A stretch of 46,389 nucleotides of DNA from a virus. Positions 19,564 to 26,654 of this stretch are shown one piece after another. The position numbers and the translations under genes were made by a program. The notes below the pieces were generated by a model. That model ran no database searches. It was not told where the DNA came from and was given only the letters and a program-made list of their open reading frames with translations. The number at the start of each line of letters is the position of its first letter. Positions within the stretch are counted from its first letter, which is position 1. The stretch is taken from the IMG/VR virus record IMGVR_UViG_3300037852_000077, positions 1 through 46,389 of that record; one strand, written 5' to 3'.

Positions 19564-20171
19564 AGAAGGAAGAAATCATCGTGACGCACGGCAAGCTGGA
19601 ATGGCCGGCGGGGACGCCGCGGACACGCATCAACGACCGCGACAGCAATCCTCAGTGGAAGAAAACCGCACTCTTCTACGAGCAAGCCATGCTCAAAGAG
19701 TTTGACCGCATGGGCGTGGTGTCCGTCAAGATCACCACAAACAACACCGTCCAAGACCCTGCCGTGGCTGTCTGGATCTCCCGGCAGAAGGAAGCGGACT
19801 ATTCCTGGCAGGATTTGCTTGGAATCAACGACCCATCGCCTACCAAGGACGAGATTGCCAAAGCCTACAGGGAAAAGGTCGTCCCGTACCACACTGGCGG
19901 GGATGTGAAACAAGGCGCCGACCTCGAGATGTTCCTCCTACTTACCAAAGCTCGCGATCGAGCTCTCGAGTGGATTCAAATGACGGAGGGGAGCCTCCAC
20001 AACTACGCCATTGCCTGCGATCGGTGGGCAGAGTCCAAGTGGAACCTGAACGCCATCAGGCTGACAGTGGGCGCCATGCGGCAGATGGAGCGGTGCGGAA
20101 CATCGGCCATGATGGAACGCGCATTTTCGGGGTTCGCGGCTATCACGGAGGGCGCAAATGCGGCTGCTTGA
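19560..20171 (+). CDS. J-domain-like protein with altered HPD motif
   Basis: Starting at GTG 19560 inside a GTGA overlap, 203 residues. After a strand-rich first 80 residues, SWQDLLGINDPSPTKDEIAKAYREKVVPYHTGGD and the following helix have the helix II/III spacing of a DnaJ J-domain. The invariant HPD turn reads HTGGD, so stimulation of Hsp70 ATPase in the normal way is doubtful. Phage J-like domains occur in replication or restructuring proteins. A host DnaK-binding or simple DNA-replication accessory role is possible; neither is shown. The final helices are unassigned. Confidence 0.65.
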   Translation: MKKEEIIVTHGKLEWPAGTPRTRINDRDSNPQWKKTALFYEQAMLKEFDRMGVVSVKITTNNTVQDPAVAVWISRQKEADYSWQDLLGINDPSPTKDEIAKAYREKVVPYHTGGDVKQGADLEMFLLLTKARDRALEWIQMTEGSLHNYAIACDRWAESKWNLNAIRLTVGAMRQMERCGTSAMMERAFSGFAAITEGANAAA

Positions 20172-20622
20172 GAACGGAAATGAAGATGAAGGAGTCCCCG
20201 TTTTGACCGAGAGGGATGAACTCATCCAGCAGATTGAGGACCTACAGCACCAGTTGGCCGAGGCCCGCAAGAAGGCTTTGGACCGTCAGGTAGTCCTGGT
20301 GGAAGTGCAAAACAAGCTGCTCCCGTTTTACAACCTCCTGCGTGCCATCTTCGGAGACCTGAAGGCGGCTGACCTGCAGACGGCGACCGAGCCGCTACGC
20401 TCTCACGACCATGCGCGGGAGAAGTGGGTTTCCTGGAAGCAGAAGATGCCCGGAAAGCCGGCAGAGTTTATTGACCTGCTTCTGCTCCATGGAGAAATGA
20501 CTGCCGCGCAACTGAAAGCGGCAGCCCACTGCTCGAGCGATACCGTCTACCAGGTCATCTACAAACTGAACGCCGCGCAACTAATCAACAAAAACGGCGG
20601 GCGCTTCTCCCTGAAAACGTAG
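20158..20622 (+). CDS. Coiled-coil protein with C-terminal winged helix
   Basis: ATG 20158 is preceded by GGAGG and overlaps the previous gene by 14 bases. Residues about 18-50 form a Glu/Gln/Lys-rich coiled coil (dimerisation). Residues about 102-152 are a winged helix: GEMTAAQLKAAAHCSSDTVYQVIYKLNAAQLI, then a short wing. A dimeric DNA-binding regulator fits. Family not identified. A shorter start at TTG 20203 is possible but lacks a good ribosome site. Confidence 0.75.
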   Translation: MRLLENGNEDEGVPVLTERDELIQQIEDLQHQLAEARKKALDRQVVLVEVQNKLLPFYNLLRAIFGDLKAADLQTATEPLRSHDHAREKWVSWKQKMPGKPAEFIDLLLLHGEMTAAQLKAAAHCSSDTVYQVIYKLNAAQLINKNGGRFSLKT

Positions 20623-20639
20623 TGAAAGGAGGCACGAAA

Positions 20640-20846
20640 ATGATTTTACGTAAACAACCGGTCCCAAATGCTATGCGCTGGATCATCGCTGCAGAGCAGA
20701 AGTATGGCATGTACTCGCCAAAGGCAAGCGCGGTTCGCAGGTATTTCATCGGCCAGTTATCACCAGAATTTAAGCAGGTTCCTGTTCCGCAAGAACTGAC
20801 TGACCTTGGCTATAGCTCTGAGAGAGAGACGGAAGATGCTGACTGA
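20640..20846 (+). CDS. Small hypothetical protein
   Basis: ATG 20640 is chosen over GTG 20622 because AAGGAGG lies at 20626-20632. The 68 residues include a helical core with Arg/Lys residues (AEQKYGMYSPKASAVRRYF) and an acidic tail. No recognised domain. It overlaps the LexA-like gene's start by 11 bases. Confidence 0.7.
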   Translation: MILRKQPVPNAMRWIIAAEQKYGMYSPKASAVRRYFIGQLSPEFKQVPVPQELTDLGYSSERETEDAD

Positions 20847-21144
20847 AGCGCAACGCGAAGTGTTCGACGCCGTGGTATTCCTCGCGGCCAAGGAACGGAA
20901 GAGCCCCACCTATAAACAGATTGGAGACAAGCTAGGTCTAAAGTCTCTGAGCACGGTCCACAAGCACATCAATACGCTCATCCGGAAGGGGTTTCTCCTG
21001 CGCCCGTCACCCTACGAGCTACAGATCGTGCCTGCAGCAGCCCGTAATGAGCGGGAATGGCAGACCTGCGACAAAGGCCATCCCCGAATCATGTTCCAGG
21101 TAGCGAACTGCCCTATTTGCATCGTCCGAGAGGTGTCAATTTGA
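20836..21144 (+). CDS. LexA-type helix-turn-helix protein
   Basis: A 102-residue protein. LTEAQREVFDAVVFLAAKERKSPTYKQIGDKLGLKSLSTVHKHINTLIRKGFL (residues about 2-54) closely follows the LexA DNA-binding winged helix, including the recognition helix STVHKHIN. The C-terminal half lacks the LexA self-cleavage domain and instead ends with a CPIC pair and an earlier C-x-K-GH that could hold zinc. It is a free-standing regulator that may read SOS-like operators; targets unknown. Confidence 0.82.
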   Translation: MLTEAQREVFDAVVFLAAKERKSPTYKQIGDKLGLKSLSTVHKHINTLIRKGFLLRPSPYELQIVPAAARNEREWQTCDKGHPRIMFQVANCPICIVREVSI

Positions 21145-21569
21145 GACCGCCATGCGATGAGTGCGCGTTCAGCAAGAAGGGCGCCGGAACAGAGCCGTAC
21201 AATGCTCTCCGGGCTCGCGTCTGTTCCCTCGGTCCGCTTCCGTTCGGCTGCCACCACGGGACCGACTGGCATGGTTCGAGCACCTGGTCGGCAGAGAAGA
21301 CCGCACAAACGCTCCGCACGGTAGGAATCTGCGAGGGTTGGCGATCGGAAGTCAGGCGACTCAATGCCAAGGGGTGGTTCGGCAAGTACCGCGTCATCCG
21401 GAGAGCGGTGGCGAAGCAGGCTCTCTTCTGCATCGAGGTGTTCAATTCCTCAGAGCCGGGCCCGGTCAAAAAGAAATACTTGCGTGCGCTGAAACGTATG
21501 GTCAAATTCTTGGCTGAGAAGGACATTGAACGTAAGAAGATCCCGCTAATCGACTTGTACTTGCCGTGA
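21141..21569 (+). CDS. Cys-rich phage protein
   Basis: A TTG start at 21141 (TTGA overlap, GAGAGG upstream) gives 142 residues. The N-terminus begins PPCDECAFSKK and continues with a second Cys and CHHG, a likely zinc site of the type found in small phage proteins whose N-terminus reads PCxxCPF. The C-terminal half is helical and basic. The function is unknown. An upstream ATG-less extension to 21057 would overlap the LexA-like gene and is unlikely. Confidence 0.7.
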   Translation: MRPPCDECAFSKKGAGTEPYNALRARVCSLGPLPFGCHHGTDWHGSSTWSAEKTAQTLRTVGICEGWRSEVRRLNAKGWFGKYRVIRRAVAKQALFCIEVFNSSEPGPVKKKYLRALKRMVKFLAEKDIERKKIPLIDLYLP

Positions 21570-21622
21570 CCGAGCCGGGATATCTCACGACGGGATGGGG
21601 CGGCTATCCGGAGGAGGAAATC

Positions 21623-21850
21623 ATGGTTTGGGTTGTCCAGTTCACTGCGGAAAATCCCCCGACGTACATCGCGGAAGGCGGTGGGTTGACCTACCAGTTT
21701 GCAAAGGCGAAGGATTTTGGATCGAAAGTAGCAGCCGAAGAGTGGGTAAATAACCACAAAATGCCGGCGACGTGGCAGGCTATCGGACACGCTACTCCTC
21801 CAGCGCCGGCTAAACTAGTTCGAGGGATGCCTCCTCCAAAAATGAAGTAG
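21623..21850 (+). CDS. Small hypothetical protein
   Basis: ATG 21623 with GGAGGAGG directly upstream gives 75 residues; a GTG at 21566 overlapping the previous stop would add 19 residues. The protein has N-terminal strands (VWVVQFTAENPPTYIAE), a helix and a Pro-rich tail. No family recognised. The strong ribosome site decides the start. Confidence 0.68.
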   Translation: MVWVVQFTAENPPTYIAEGGGLTYQFAKAKDFGSKVAAEEWVNNHKMPATWQAIGHATPPAPAKLVRGMPPPKMK

Positions 21851-21861
21851 GTGAGATAACA

Positions 21862-22059
21862 ATGCCCGATCTAATCCAAGACCTTATGCGCGAGATTCAC
21901 CGCGTCGAACAACTCTATCCGTCTTTCGAGGGGGAGGCTCTAGAGAGTGTGAAGCGCAGAGTGGCCTATGCCCAACACGGCCTGGCGATGAACGCAACCA
22001 GGGTAATGAAGGAAAGCCTCCTGGATCTTCAGGACATAATCGAAAAACCGAAACCGTAA
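21862..22059 (+). CDS. Small helical hypothetical protein
   Basis: A 65-residue, mostly helical protein with ATG 21862 preceded by GTGAGA. The heptad-like MREIHRVEQLYPSFEGEALESVKRRV suggests an amphipathic or coiled structure. No motif recognised. It sits near the end of the long early-type gene run. Confidence 0.68.
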   Translation: MPDLIQDLMREIHRVEQLYPSFEGEALESVKRRVAYAQHGLAMNATRVMKESLLDLQDIIEKPKP

Positions 22060-22081
22060 GTCGCATCCGGAGGGGAAACCA

Positions 22082-22288
22082 GTGAGTGAAATGGTAACCG
22101 TAAGTGTGTCCAAACTGAAGTTACTGAAGCTCTTTTACGCCGCTTTCACATCGCTGATGGATGGCCGGCAGCAAATGACCGATGCGGAACTCCTCGACAG
22201 GCTCGAAGGTTTGAGGAGATTGAGAAACGAGCGGGAGGCGCTTGAAGCGGAACTGCGGGAGGACCTGAAGTCTCGAGCGGCTTGTTAG
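22082..22288 (+). CDS. Small hypothetical protein, last gene of the run
   Basis: A GTG start at 22082 follows GGAGGGG; 68 residues. A short N-terminal strand region is followed by a long charged helix (LRRLRNEREALEAELREDLKSRA) that could form a coiled coil. It is the last gene before a 314-base spacer with promoter-like sites. Confidence 0.65.
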   Translation: MSEMVTVSVSKLKLLKLFYAAFTSLMDGRQQMTDAELLDRLEGLRRLRNEREALEAELREDLKSRAAC

Positions 22289-22384
22289 ACCCCCTGCGCC
22301 TGGCACCGAAGACTAGACCGTTTCCACACGCCATATTGGCAATGGGTTGCGCCGATCTTCCCCGCTTCCGCGAATCCTCGGCAC

Positions 22385-22413
22385 CAGTTACAGCAGGAGG
22401 AAGAGGTATAATC
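22385..22413 (+). promoter_or_regulatory. Promoter-like block 1 (GGTATAATC)
   Basis: CAGTTACAG at 22385 is followed by GGTATAATC, with TATAAT at 22407-22412. A second copy with identical spacing lies 64 bases downstream. The gap between the GTTRCA box and TATAAT is shorter than the usual sigma70 17-base spacer. Confidence 0.5.
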
Positions 22414-22448
22414 CTCCCAAAGCCCGCCATGGTCTGTTCATTTTGAGA

Positions 22449-22477
22449 CAGTTGCATGAACCTGGGACGGTATAATC
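22449..22477 (+). promoter_or_regulatory. Promoter-like block 2 (GGTATAATC)
   Basis: CAGTTGCAT at 22449 and TATAAT at 22471-22476 repeat the arrangement of the block at 22385. Transcription from it would begin about 22483, just before a nested hairpin. Confidence 0.5.
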
Positions 22478-22483
22478 GACCCT

Positions 22484-22539
22484 ATGAGCGCCACCGCATA
22501 ACGCTTGCCCCCTCCCCAAGCAATACTCTTCTGTGGCGC
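22484..22539 (+). other. Nested hairpin in leader RNA
   Basis: GCGCCAC (22488-22494) pairs with GTGGCGC (22533-22539), enclosing a second stem GCTTG/CAAGC (22503-22507 with 22517-22521). A five-codon reading ATG...TAA (22484-22501, MSATA) overlaps the 5' arm. It sits just downstream of TATAAT, so it may be a structured leader; no known RNA family recognised. Confidence 0.4.
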
Positions 22540-22560
22540 ATACTGGCACACTCTGATATA
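22534..22560 (+). promoter_or_regulatory. TGGC tandem element, copy 2
   Basis: TGGC at 22534 and TGGCACA at 22544 are spaced ten bases apart and followed by TCTGATATA. The copy at 29300 is nearly identical (ACTGGCACA, one mismatch, TCTGATAT). Likely a regulator site or phage-specific promoter. Confidence 0.55.
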
Positions 22561-22571
22561 GTTTTTTGCAA

Positions 22572-22910
22572 ATGAGCAACCCATCCGGAAACGGAAATAA
22601 ACATGCCCAGGACCATTCAGTGGAAGACCCCTCTCGAGATACAGGAGTACCTGTGGCTGGACAACGCGCTAGTGCGCCCGGAGGACCTGGCGACCGCGGA
22701 AATAATCGATTGGCGGCAGCCGGCCTTCCAGTCAACACCGGCTATGGATCTGATGTTCTCCCCGGAAAACCTGCTGTACTACCTGCGCCGGCCGTAAAAC
22801 ACATAGCTACATCCGATTGGCATACCTGTCTCTGCGCGAGCTGCACGGCGCACCGCGGACGGGCCAAGCTGGCTATCGGGGAATACTCTAAGAAGAAGAA
22901 TCAAAAATGA
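22572..22910 (+). CDS. Possible small protein in alternative frame
   Basis: ATG 22572 lies a few bases after the TGGC element with no ribosome site, giving 112 residues. The first two thirds overlap the 22603 gene in another frame and have less G/C in third positions, so they may be a shadow. The final third (HTCLCASCTAHRGRAKL, 22811-22910) has coding-like composition and paired cysteines, and no rival gene covers it. It may be a separate gene with an unusual start. Low certainty. Confidence 0.35.
   Translation: MSNPSGNGNKHAQDHSVEDPSRDTGVPVAGQRASAPGGPGDRGNNRLAAAGLPVNTGYGSDVLPGKPAVLPAPAVKHIATSDWHTCLCASCTAHRGRAKLAIGEYSKKKNQK
22603..22797 (+). CDS. Small hypothetical protein
   Basis: ATG 22603, 64 residues. 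Most codons end in G or C, like the rest of the window, which favours this frame over the overlapping one from 22572. The ribosome site is weak (GGAAA). The sequence has aromatic and hydrophobic residues (IQEYLWLDNALV, LMFSPENLLYYL) consistent with a small helical protein. It is the first gene after the promoter-rich spacer. No family recognised. Confidence 0.55.
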   Translation: MPRTIQWKTPLEIQEYLWLDNALVRPEDLATAEIIDWRQPAFQSTPAMDLMFSPENLLYYLRRP

Positions 22911-22926
22911 ACCCCCGGCAGGAACA

Positions 22927-23211
22927 ATGTTTTTCCGCATGTTAGTGGGCAGGATGATTTCCTACACTTGGGAGAAACCTGCTCCTTTTAGTAGCAAGCC
23001 ATGGGTGCCGCTGGTTCACGAACAAGGTATCCCCCTCAAGACCTGCAAGCACCATCCCAAGGTTGTTTTTGATGGACAGGAGTGCCCTGGTTGCCAAGCT
23101 GAGAAAGAGATTCCCACATCCCTATCTGTGGACGCTAGTTCGTTGAGTACACACGTCAAACATCGAACCATCCACAGTTTCCACAGGACTCACAACAACA
23201 AGAATACTTAA
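22927..23211 (+). CDS. Small Cys/His protein before candidate origin
   Basis: ATG 22927 follows CAGGAA; 94 residues. CKHHPKVVFDGQECPGCQ in the middle is a likely zinc-binding knuckle. The last 30 residues are Ser/Thr/His-rich and are encoded by the region of TGTGGA repeats, so the true functional end may be earlier than the stop. No enzyme motif is seen. Its location next to the candidate origin allows a DNA-binding role, but this is speculation. Confidence 0.55.
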   Translation: MFFRMLVGRMISYTWEKPAPFSSKPWVPLVHEQGIPLKTCKHHPKVVFDGQECPGCQAEKEIPTSLSVDASSLSTHVKHRTIHSFHRTHNNKNT

Positions 23212-23340
23212 GATAACCCTTGTTGTGATAGAGCCTTTTTACTGTGGAAAACTTAGAGGAAATGTGGAAAAGAGGATAGTTGATTGACTCAGTTTGGCAT
23301 TAGGAGTAACTTTCGAACCGTCCAAACTGTGGACTGAGGA
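23111..23340. other. Candidate replication origin: DnaA-box-like cluster
   Basis: Six TGTGGA/TCCACA sites occur within about 210 bases: + strand at 23127, 23243, 23263 and 23328, - strand at 23171 and 23180. Five read CTGTGGA. The ones at 23243 and 23263 read TGTGGAAAA, which fits the relaxed DnaA box TTWTNCACA on the other strand. The middle (about 23200-23240) is A/T-richer than its surroundings. The stretch 23212-23351 has no gene. No initiator gene was recognised beside it. Confidence 0.45.
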
Positions 23341-23351
23341 GAAAGGGGAAG

Positions 23352-24161
23352 ATGGCCGATACGATTCACTTCAAAGACCTGATAGCAGCCGGGCTTGCCG
23401 GCGCCAAGAGCAACACTCAATTTTACCTAAACGCAGAGAAGTACCGCCGAGCCGAGGCGTTCAAGAAGGACGGGTTTAAGACTTGGGAGGCCTGCCTGGC
23501 GAAGCTCATCAAGAAGATTCGGCGGTCTCGATCGGGAGTGATGGCGAAGATGGCGCAGGTACGCCTTCTCCTGGATACCAAGAAAGTCAGTTTCGCGCAG
23601 CTCGAGCAGATGGGTGACGCAAACGCGACGATGCTTTGCCGTGTTCATCGCGTCAAAGGGTTGAGTGCCGCATGGATAAAAAGAGCGTTAACGATGGACG
23701 TGGAGAAGTTCAAAGCGGCAGTCCTCAAGGCGGTGAAGCCGAGCGAGGAACCCAAGCGTCACTTGACCTTCGTGGTGGTGCAGAGCCTATTCGTGGAAGT
23801 GATGAGCATGATCGGCAGAATCCAGACGTTGGTAAAGCTGAACACCAAGGAGGGGGCGCTAGACTTCATAGTGGCCGATTATTTGACGAAGGACGACTCG
23901 GAAATTCTGCAGGCGGCGGGGGAGGGAAGCCAGCTAAGCGAAAGGTTGGAACGAGTCCGACAGCAAGAAGCCTCAAGCACTACAAAGGCGAAGGCTTCAC
24001 GACCGCGCAAGTCGAAAGATGGAAGCCAATCCCGCGTCTCAACAAGGCCACGGGGAAAACGGACCTCTTCCCGTATGGAGTCCGCGTCGACGTCTTCGGT
24101 TTCGGGGACCTCCTCATCTGCAAGCCAGGTTGGGGCATCGGCCTCGTCCAATGCTGCATAG
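23352..24161 (+). CDS. Unknown protein, N-terminal part of a probable frameshifted gene
   Basis: ATG 23352 follows GAGAAAGGGGAAG. The first about 190 residues are a helical, basic domain (LIKKIRRSRSGVMAKMAQVR, then FVVVQSLFVEVMSMIGRIQTLVKL) with coding-like codons. After about 23920 this frame turns into a Ser/Arg/Thr-rich low-complexity tail, while another frame begins to encode a nuclease-like domain. The tail is probably not the natural C-terminus. It is the first gene after the candidate origin, so a replication role for the N-terminal domain is possible but unsupported by any motif. Confidence 0.7.
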   Translation: MADTIHFKDLIAAGLAGAKSNTQFYLNAEKYRRAEAFKKDGFKTWEACLAKLIKKIRRSRSGVMAKMAQVRLLLDTKKVSFAQLEQMGDANATMLCRVHRVKGLSAAWIKRALTMDVEKFKAAVLKAVKPSEEPKRHLTFVVVQSLFVEVMSMIGRIQTLVKLNTKEGALDFIVADYLTKDDSEILQAAGEGSQLSERLERVRQQEASSTTKAKASRPRKSKDGSQSRVSTRPRGKRTSSRMESASTSSVSGTSSSASQVGASASSNAA

Positions 24162-24325
24162 GCGCACACCACGCCGCGAGGCGGGTGAAGATCAGAACGG
24201 AGTGCGTTTGGGAGTTTGACGAGTGGAGGGCAGCCGGCGGGCGCGTGTTAATCATGTCCTGGGACAAGCAAGGACCGCGGGGGCAGCGTAAGACCTGGAC
24301 CTTTTGGGAGGAAGAGCTTTTGTAG
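23921..24325 (+). CDS. Nuclease-like domain reached by -1 frameshift
   Basis: From about 23921 the -1 frame reads GGKPAKRKVG and then GFTTAQVERWKPIPR, VDVFGFGDLLICKPG, GLVQCCIGAHHAARRVKI and AAGGRVLIMSWDKQG. This matches a widespread phage group with a PD-(D/E)XK-like core (Asp in FGFGD, Gln in LVQ in place of Glu). Third positions are G/C-rich from about 23970 on. No start codon exists close upstream in this frame. The likely route is slippage at the G-run 23918-23922 from the gene at 23352, or a base missing from the sequence. The coordinates give the in-frame portion only. Confidence 0.6.
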   Translation, partial: GGKPAKRKVGTSPTARSLKHYKGEGFTTAQVERWKPIPRLNKATGKTDLFPYGVRVDVFGFGDLLICKPGWGIGLVQCCIGAHHAARRVKIRTECVWEFDEWRAAGGRVLIMSWDKQGPRGQRKTWTFWEEELL

Positions 24326-24422
24326 ACTTTGTGGGCGCCTGTGATGCTGACGCGCGACTCTGGCGACAGAGTGGAAGTTTTCGGCATGGGACGGGCGCCT
24401 TCCCTTTGAAAATGGAGGAGAG

Positions 24423-24710
24423 ATGCACTACATCGCAAACCCGGTAATAGCGGAAGCGTTCAAGATCAAGTCGATCGGCCCAATCAACACAGACGGTGGC
24501 CGGCAACTTATCTTAGACAACGAAAGTAGAGTGACAGCTACCGCGGAGATGATGGCCCGCATGAACCCCCAGATTGACGATTTTTGGGTTATTCAGAGCG
24601 ACGGGTACATCTACCTGAACCCACAGCACGTCTTTCTCCGGAAGTACAGCGAGGCTGTCCAGGGACCTGACGGAGAGTGGAAGCGAAGGGACAAGGCAAC
24701 CTCGGCATGA
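24423..24710 (+). CDS. Small phage protein
   Basis: ATG 24423 follows GGAGGAGAG; 95 residues. MHYIANPVIAEAFKI at the start, a short strand block, and a long middle (DDFWVIQSDGYIYLNPQHVFLRKY) suggest a small alpha-beta protein of a type common in phages near tail or modification genes. No function is known to me. It overlaps the next start as ATGA. Confidence 0.75.
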   Translation: MHYIANPVIAEAFKIKSIGPINTDGGRQLILDNESRVTATAEMMARMNPQIDDFWVIQSDGYIYLNPQHVFLRKYSEAVQGPDGEWKRRDKATSA

Positions 24711-25111
24711 ACGAACTCATCGCCAAAGGTGCGGACGGTCAAACCGTTCTAATCCTCGTTCTTGAACCGGGCAACATCAACCTGCTCCGCGAGGGCAGGC
24801 CGATCGACAAGCGCATCCACGACTATTTCCCGGACGGGATTCCTCGAAAGCTCGAGCTGGTAATCCATTACAGCGAGACGCCGCTTGCCGACAGCAAAGC
24901 ATTCGCCAAAATGTCGAAGATGACGTTTGACGAGCGCAGCTCCAAGAAGGTTCGCCCGCATTGTCCGGAGTGCAAATCCACGATCGAGCAGCTAGGTGTG
25001 TGGAGAAACGAATCTCGTATGGCGTTGACGTTCTGTTCTCAATGCGGTTGTATCTTCGGAATGGTCCCTACCGAGGTTGCCAATGCGCTTTCACTCCCAA
25101 AACCTGAGTGA
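24707..25111 (+). CDS. Protein with C-terminal zinc ribbon
   Basis: ATG 24707 in an ATGA overlap; 134 residues. The N-terminal 60 residues are strand-rich (TVLILVLEPGNINLLREG). The C-terminal part has CPEC (about 86-89) and CSQC (about 112-115), the two knuckles of a zinc ribbon. It may bind nucleic acid or a protein partner. No family name can be given. Confidence 0.75.
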   Translation: MNELIAKGADGQTVLILVLEPGNINLLREGRPIDKRIHDYFPDGIPRKLELVIHYSETPLADSKAFAKMSKMTFDERSSKKVRPHCPECKSTIEQLGVWRNESRMALTFCSQCGCIFGMVPTEVANALSLPKPE

Positions 25112-25850
25112 GAATCACGACGGCAGTACGCCGCGGAGTAAGTTCTGGAACGGGCGATGCTGGCTGCACTTCGAGACATTCACCATAGGCCTCGAGTGGA
25201 GCTTTCTGGTGTCTCGTCTGAGCATCGGTATCGGGCTCGCAGACTACGACCACGCGCTTTCTGGTCATTTCTGCATTGGCCGGGTGAATCTCTACTGGCA
25301 CCTTGAATACTTCCCTCTCTACCGCTGGCTCGAACACAAGATCAAGCGCCCGGACCAGAAGTACGGAAATGGCCGAACCATCGGGTTCTACTGGTTGGAC
25401 GGAAGCCTCTCAATCGACCTGTGGCACGACCCCATGGAGCACCGCCGCGCCGATCCCAAGTGGTGGCACTTCTACATCACTCCTCGAGACATTCTCTTCG
25501 GGCGACCGGTCTACTCGGAACGCGTCCTGAAGACCTCCCGCGTCGAGGTTCCCATGCCGGAAGCCGTCTATCCGGCTGAAGTGAAGATCGAGGAAGCTAC
25601 CTGGAAGCGCCCGCGCTGGCCTTGGCCGTTGCGCCGTATCCGCGCAAAGATCACTCCGGACACGCCGATACCATTCCCAGGCAAGGGCGAGAACTCCTGG
25701 GACTGCGGCGAGGACGCGACTCACTCAATGACCTGCAACGCGACGAACGAGCAGGAAGCGGTTGCCAAGCTGGTAGCCTCGGTCCTGAACGATCGGTACA
25801 GGCACGGCGGAAAAAACTGGCGGCCGGCGGCGGTGAAGCATGGCCGATGA
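25083..25850 (+). CDS. Trp/Tyr-rich phage protein
   Basis: ATG 25083 (GAGG upstream, 28-base overlap with the previous gene) gives 255 residues. The first 150 are unusually rich in Trp, His and Tyr (for example KWWHFY) in a strand-loop pattern, followed by a Pro/Arg linker and a short helical C-terminal domain starting near CGEDATHSMTC. No membrane segment or catalytic triad is obvious. Similar proteins exist in other phages, but I cannot name a function. Confidence 0.75.
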   Translation: MRFHSQNLSENHDGSTPRSKFWNGRCWLHFETFTIGLEWSFLVSRLSIGIGLADYDHALSGHFCIGRVNLYWHLEYFPLYRWLEHKIKRPDQKYGNGRTIGFYWLDGSLSIDLWHDPMEHRRADPKWWHFYITPRDILFGRPVYSERVLKTSRVEVPMPEAVYPAEVKIEEATWKRPRWPWPLRRIRAKITPDTPIPFPGKGENSWDCGEDATHSMTCNATNEQEAVAKLVASVLNDRYRHGGKNWRPAAVKHGR

Positions 25851-26178
25851 CAAGGAACACGTCCTATGGTCTCAAAGCGGTGTGAACAAGGCGGGCGAAC
25901 CGTTCATCCAGCTTCTACAGGACGATCAGCCAATCTGCCAATTCACACCGGAACAGGCGCGTAGTCATGCGCGAGACCTCCTAGAATGTACCGAAGCCGC
26001 CGAGCAGGATGCGTTTATGGTGTCCTTCATGCGGGAGAAGGTAGGCCTGGATCAGAAGGGCGCTATAGCGATGCTTGTAGACTTCCGCAAGTGGCGCGAG
26101 GAGCGAGGGAAGAATGGACCACCATCCGACCCGCGGGAATTTTTTCGCACAGACAAGCACGAAAAACCTGCCAAATGA
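25840..26178 (+). CDS. Small hypothetical protein
   Basis: ATG 25840, 112 residues, overlapping its upstream neighbour by 11 bases and the HNH gene's start by four. A short strand block (EPFIQLLQDDQPICQFT) is followed by helices with many Glu and Arg residues. No motif recognised. Confidence 0.72.
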   Translation: MADDKEHVLWSQSGVNKAGEPFIQLLQDDQPICQFTPEQARSHARDLLECTEAAEQDAFMVSFMREKVGLDQKGAIAMLVDFRKWREERGKNGPPSDPREFFRTDKHEKPAK

Positions 26179-26603
26179 AGCGAGCCTCTAGCCGCGCTGG
26201 CCGATGGTACTCGAGGAAGGTAAGATTTCGAGATCAGCGGACCAGAGCTATCGACCGATGCAAGGATGATGCTTGCCAGGTTTGCCACACAAACCTAAAA
26301 GTGCCCCTCTCGCCGGGTACTTTCGTCTGGAACCGCCACGTAGACCACGTAATCCCGGAACGATTCTGCCGGCGCTTCTTCAAAGGCGCCGACCCGCACA
26401 TTGACGAGAATCTCCTGGTTATCTGCATGGAGTGCCACGGGAAGAAGACCCAGGCAGAATCCTGGCTGTTTTCCGGGGACTGGCTGTCCTTTACCCGCGT
26501 CCTGAACATCATCGGTTACGACATTGAACTGGTTAAGACTGCCATGGGAGCTCTGAGTAACTCGGCAGCCGGGCGCAATTTAGAGAAGATCAGGAAGAAA
26601 TGA
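26175..26603 (+). CDS. HNH endonuclease
   Basis: ATG 26175 in an ATGA overlap; 142 residues. It has the HNH layout: CQVC knuckle (about 35-38), then RHVDHVIPE with the catalytic His, HIDENLLVICMECH with the Asn and the second CxxC-type pair, and a basic N-terminus. Free-standing HNH proteins of this size serve in phages as homing endonucleases or packaging-associated nicking enzymes. It sits last in its block, directly before a strong terminator. Confidence 0.85.
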   Translation: MKRASSRAGRWYSRKVRFRDQRTRAIDRCKDDACQVCHTNLKVPLSPGTFVWNRHVDHVIPERFCRRFFKGADPHIDENLLVICMECHGKKTQAESWLFSGDWLSFTRVLNIIGYDIELVKTAMGALSNSAAGRNLEKIRKK

Positions 26604-26654
26604 GGTATACTCCCTTCCAGATCAACAGAGTCATCCCAAGCATTTCTCCGTTCC

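Larger units (their letters stand above)
22289..22602. other. Promoter-rich non-coding spacer
   Basis: No convincing gene lies in these 314 bases. They hold two copies of a GTTRCA...GGTATAATC promoter-like block exactly 64 bases apart, a nested hairpin, and a TGGC tandem element, each listed separately. Together they suggest a transcription-control region for the block that follows. Confidence 0.6.

Noticed and set aside
22534-22560. Sigma54 promoter reading of the TGGC elements
   Set aside because: The GG and GC pairs are one base closer than the strict sigma54 spacing in all three copies.
24326-24422. Terminator or RNA in the gap before 24423
   Set aside because: GGCGCC occurs twice but no stem with a T-run can be built.
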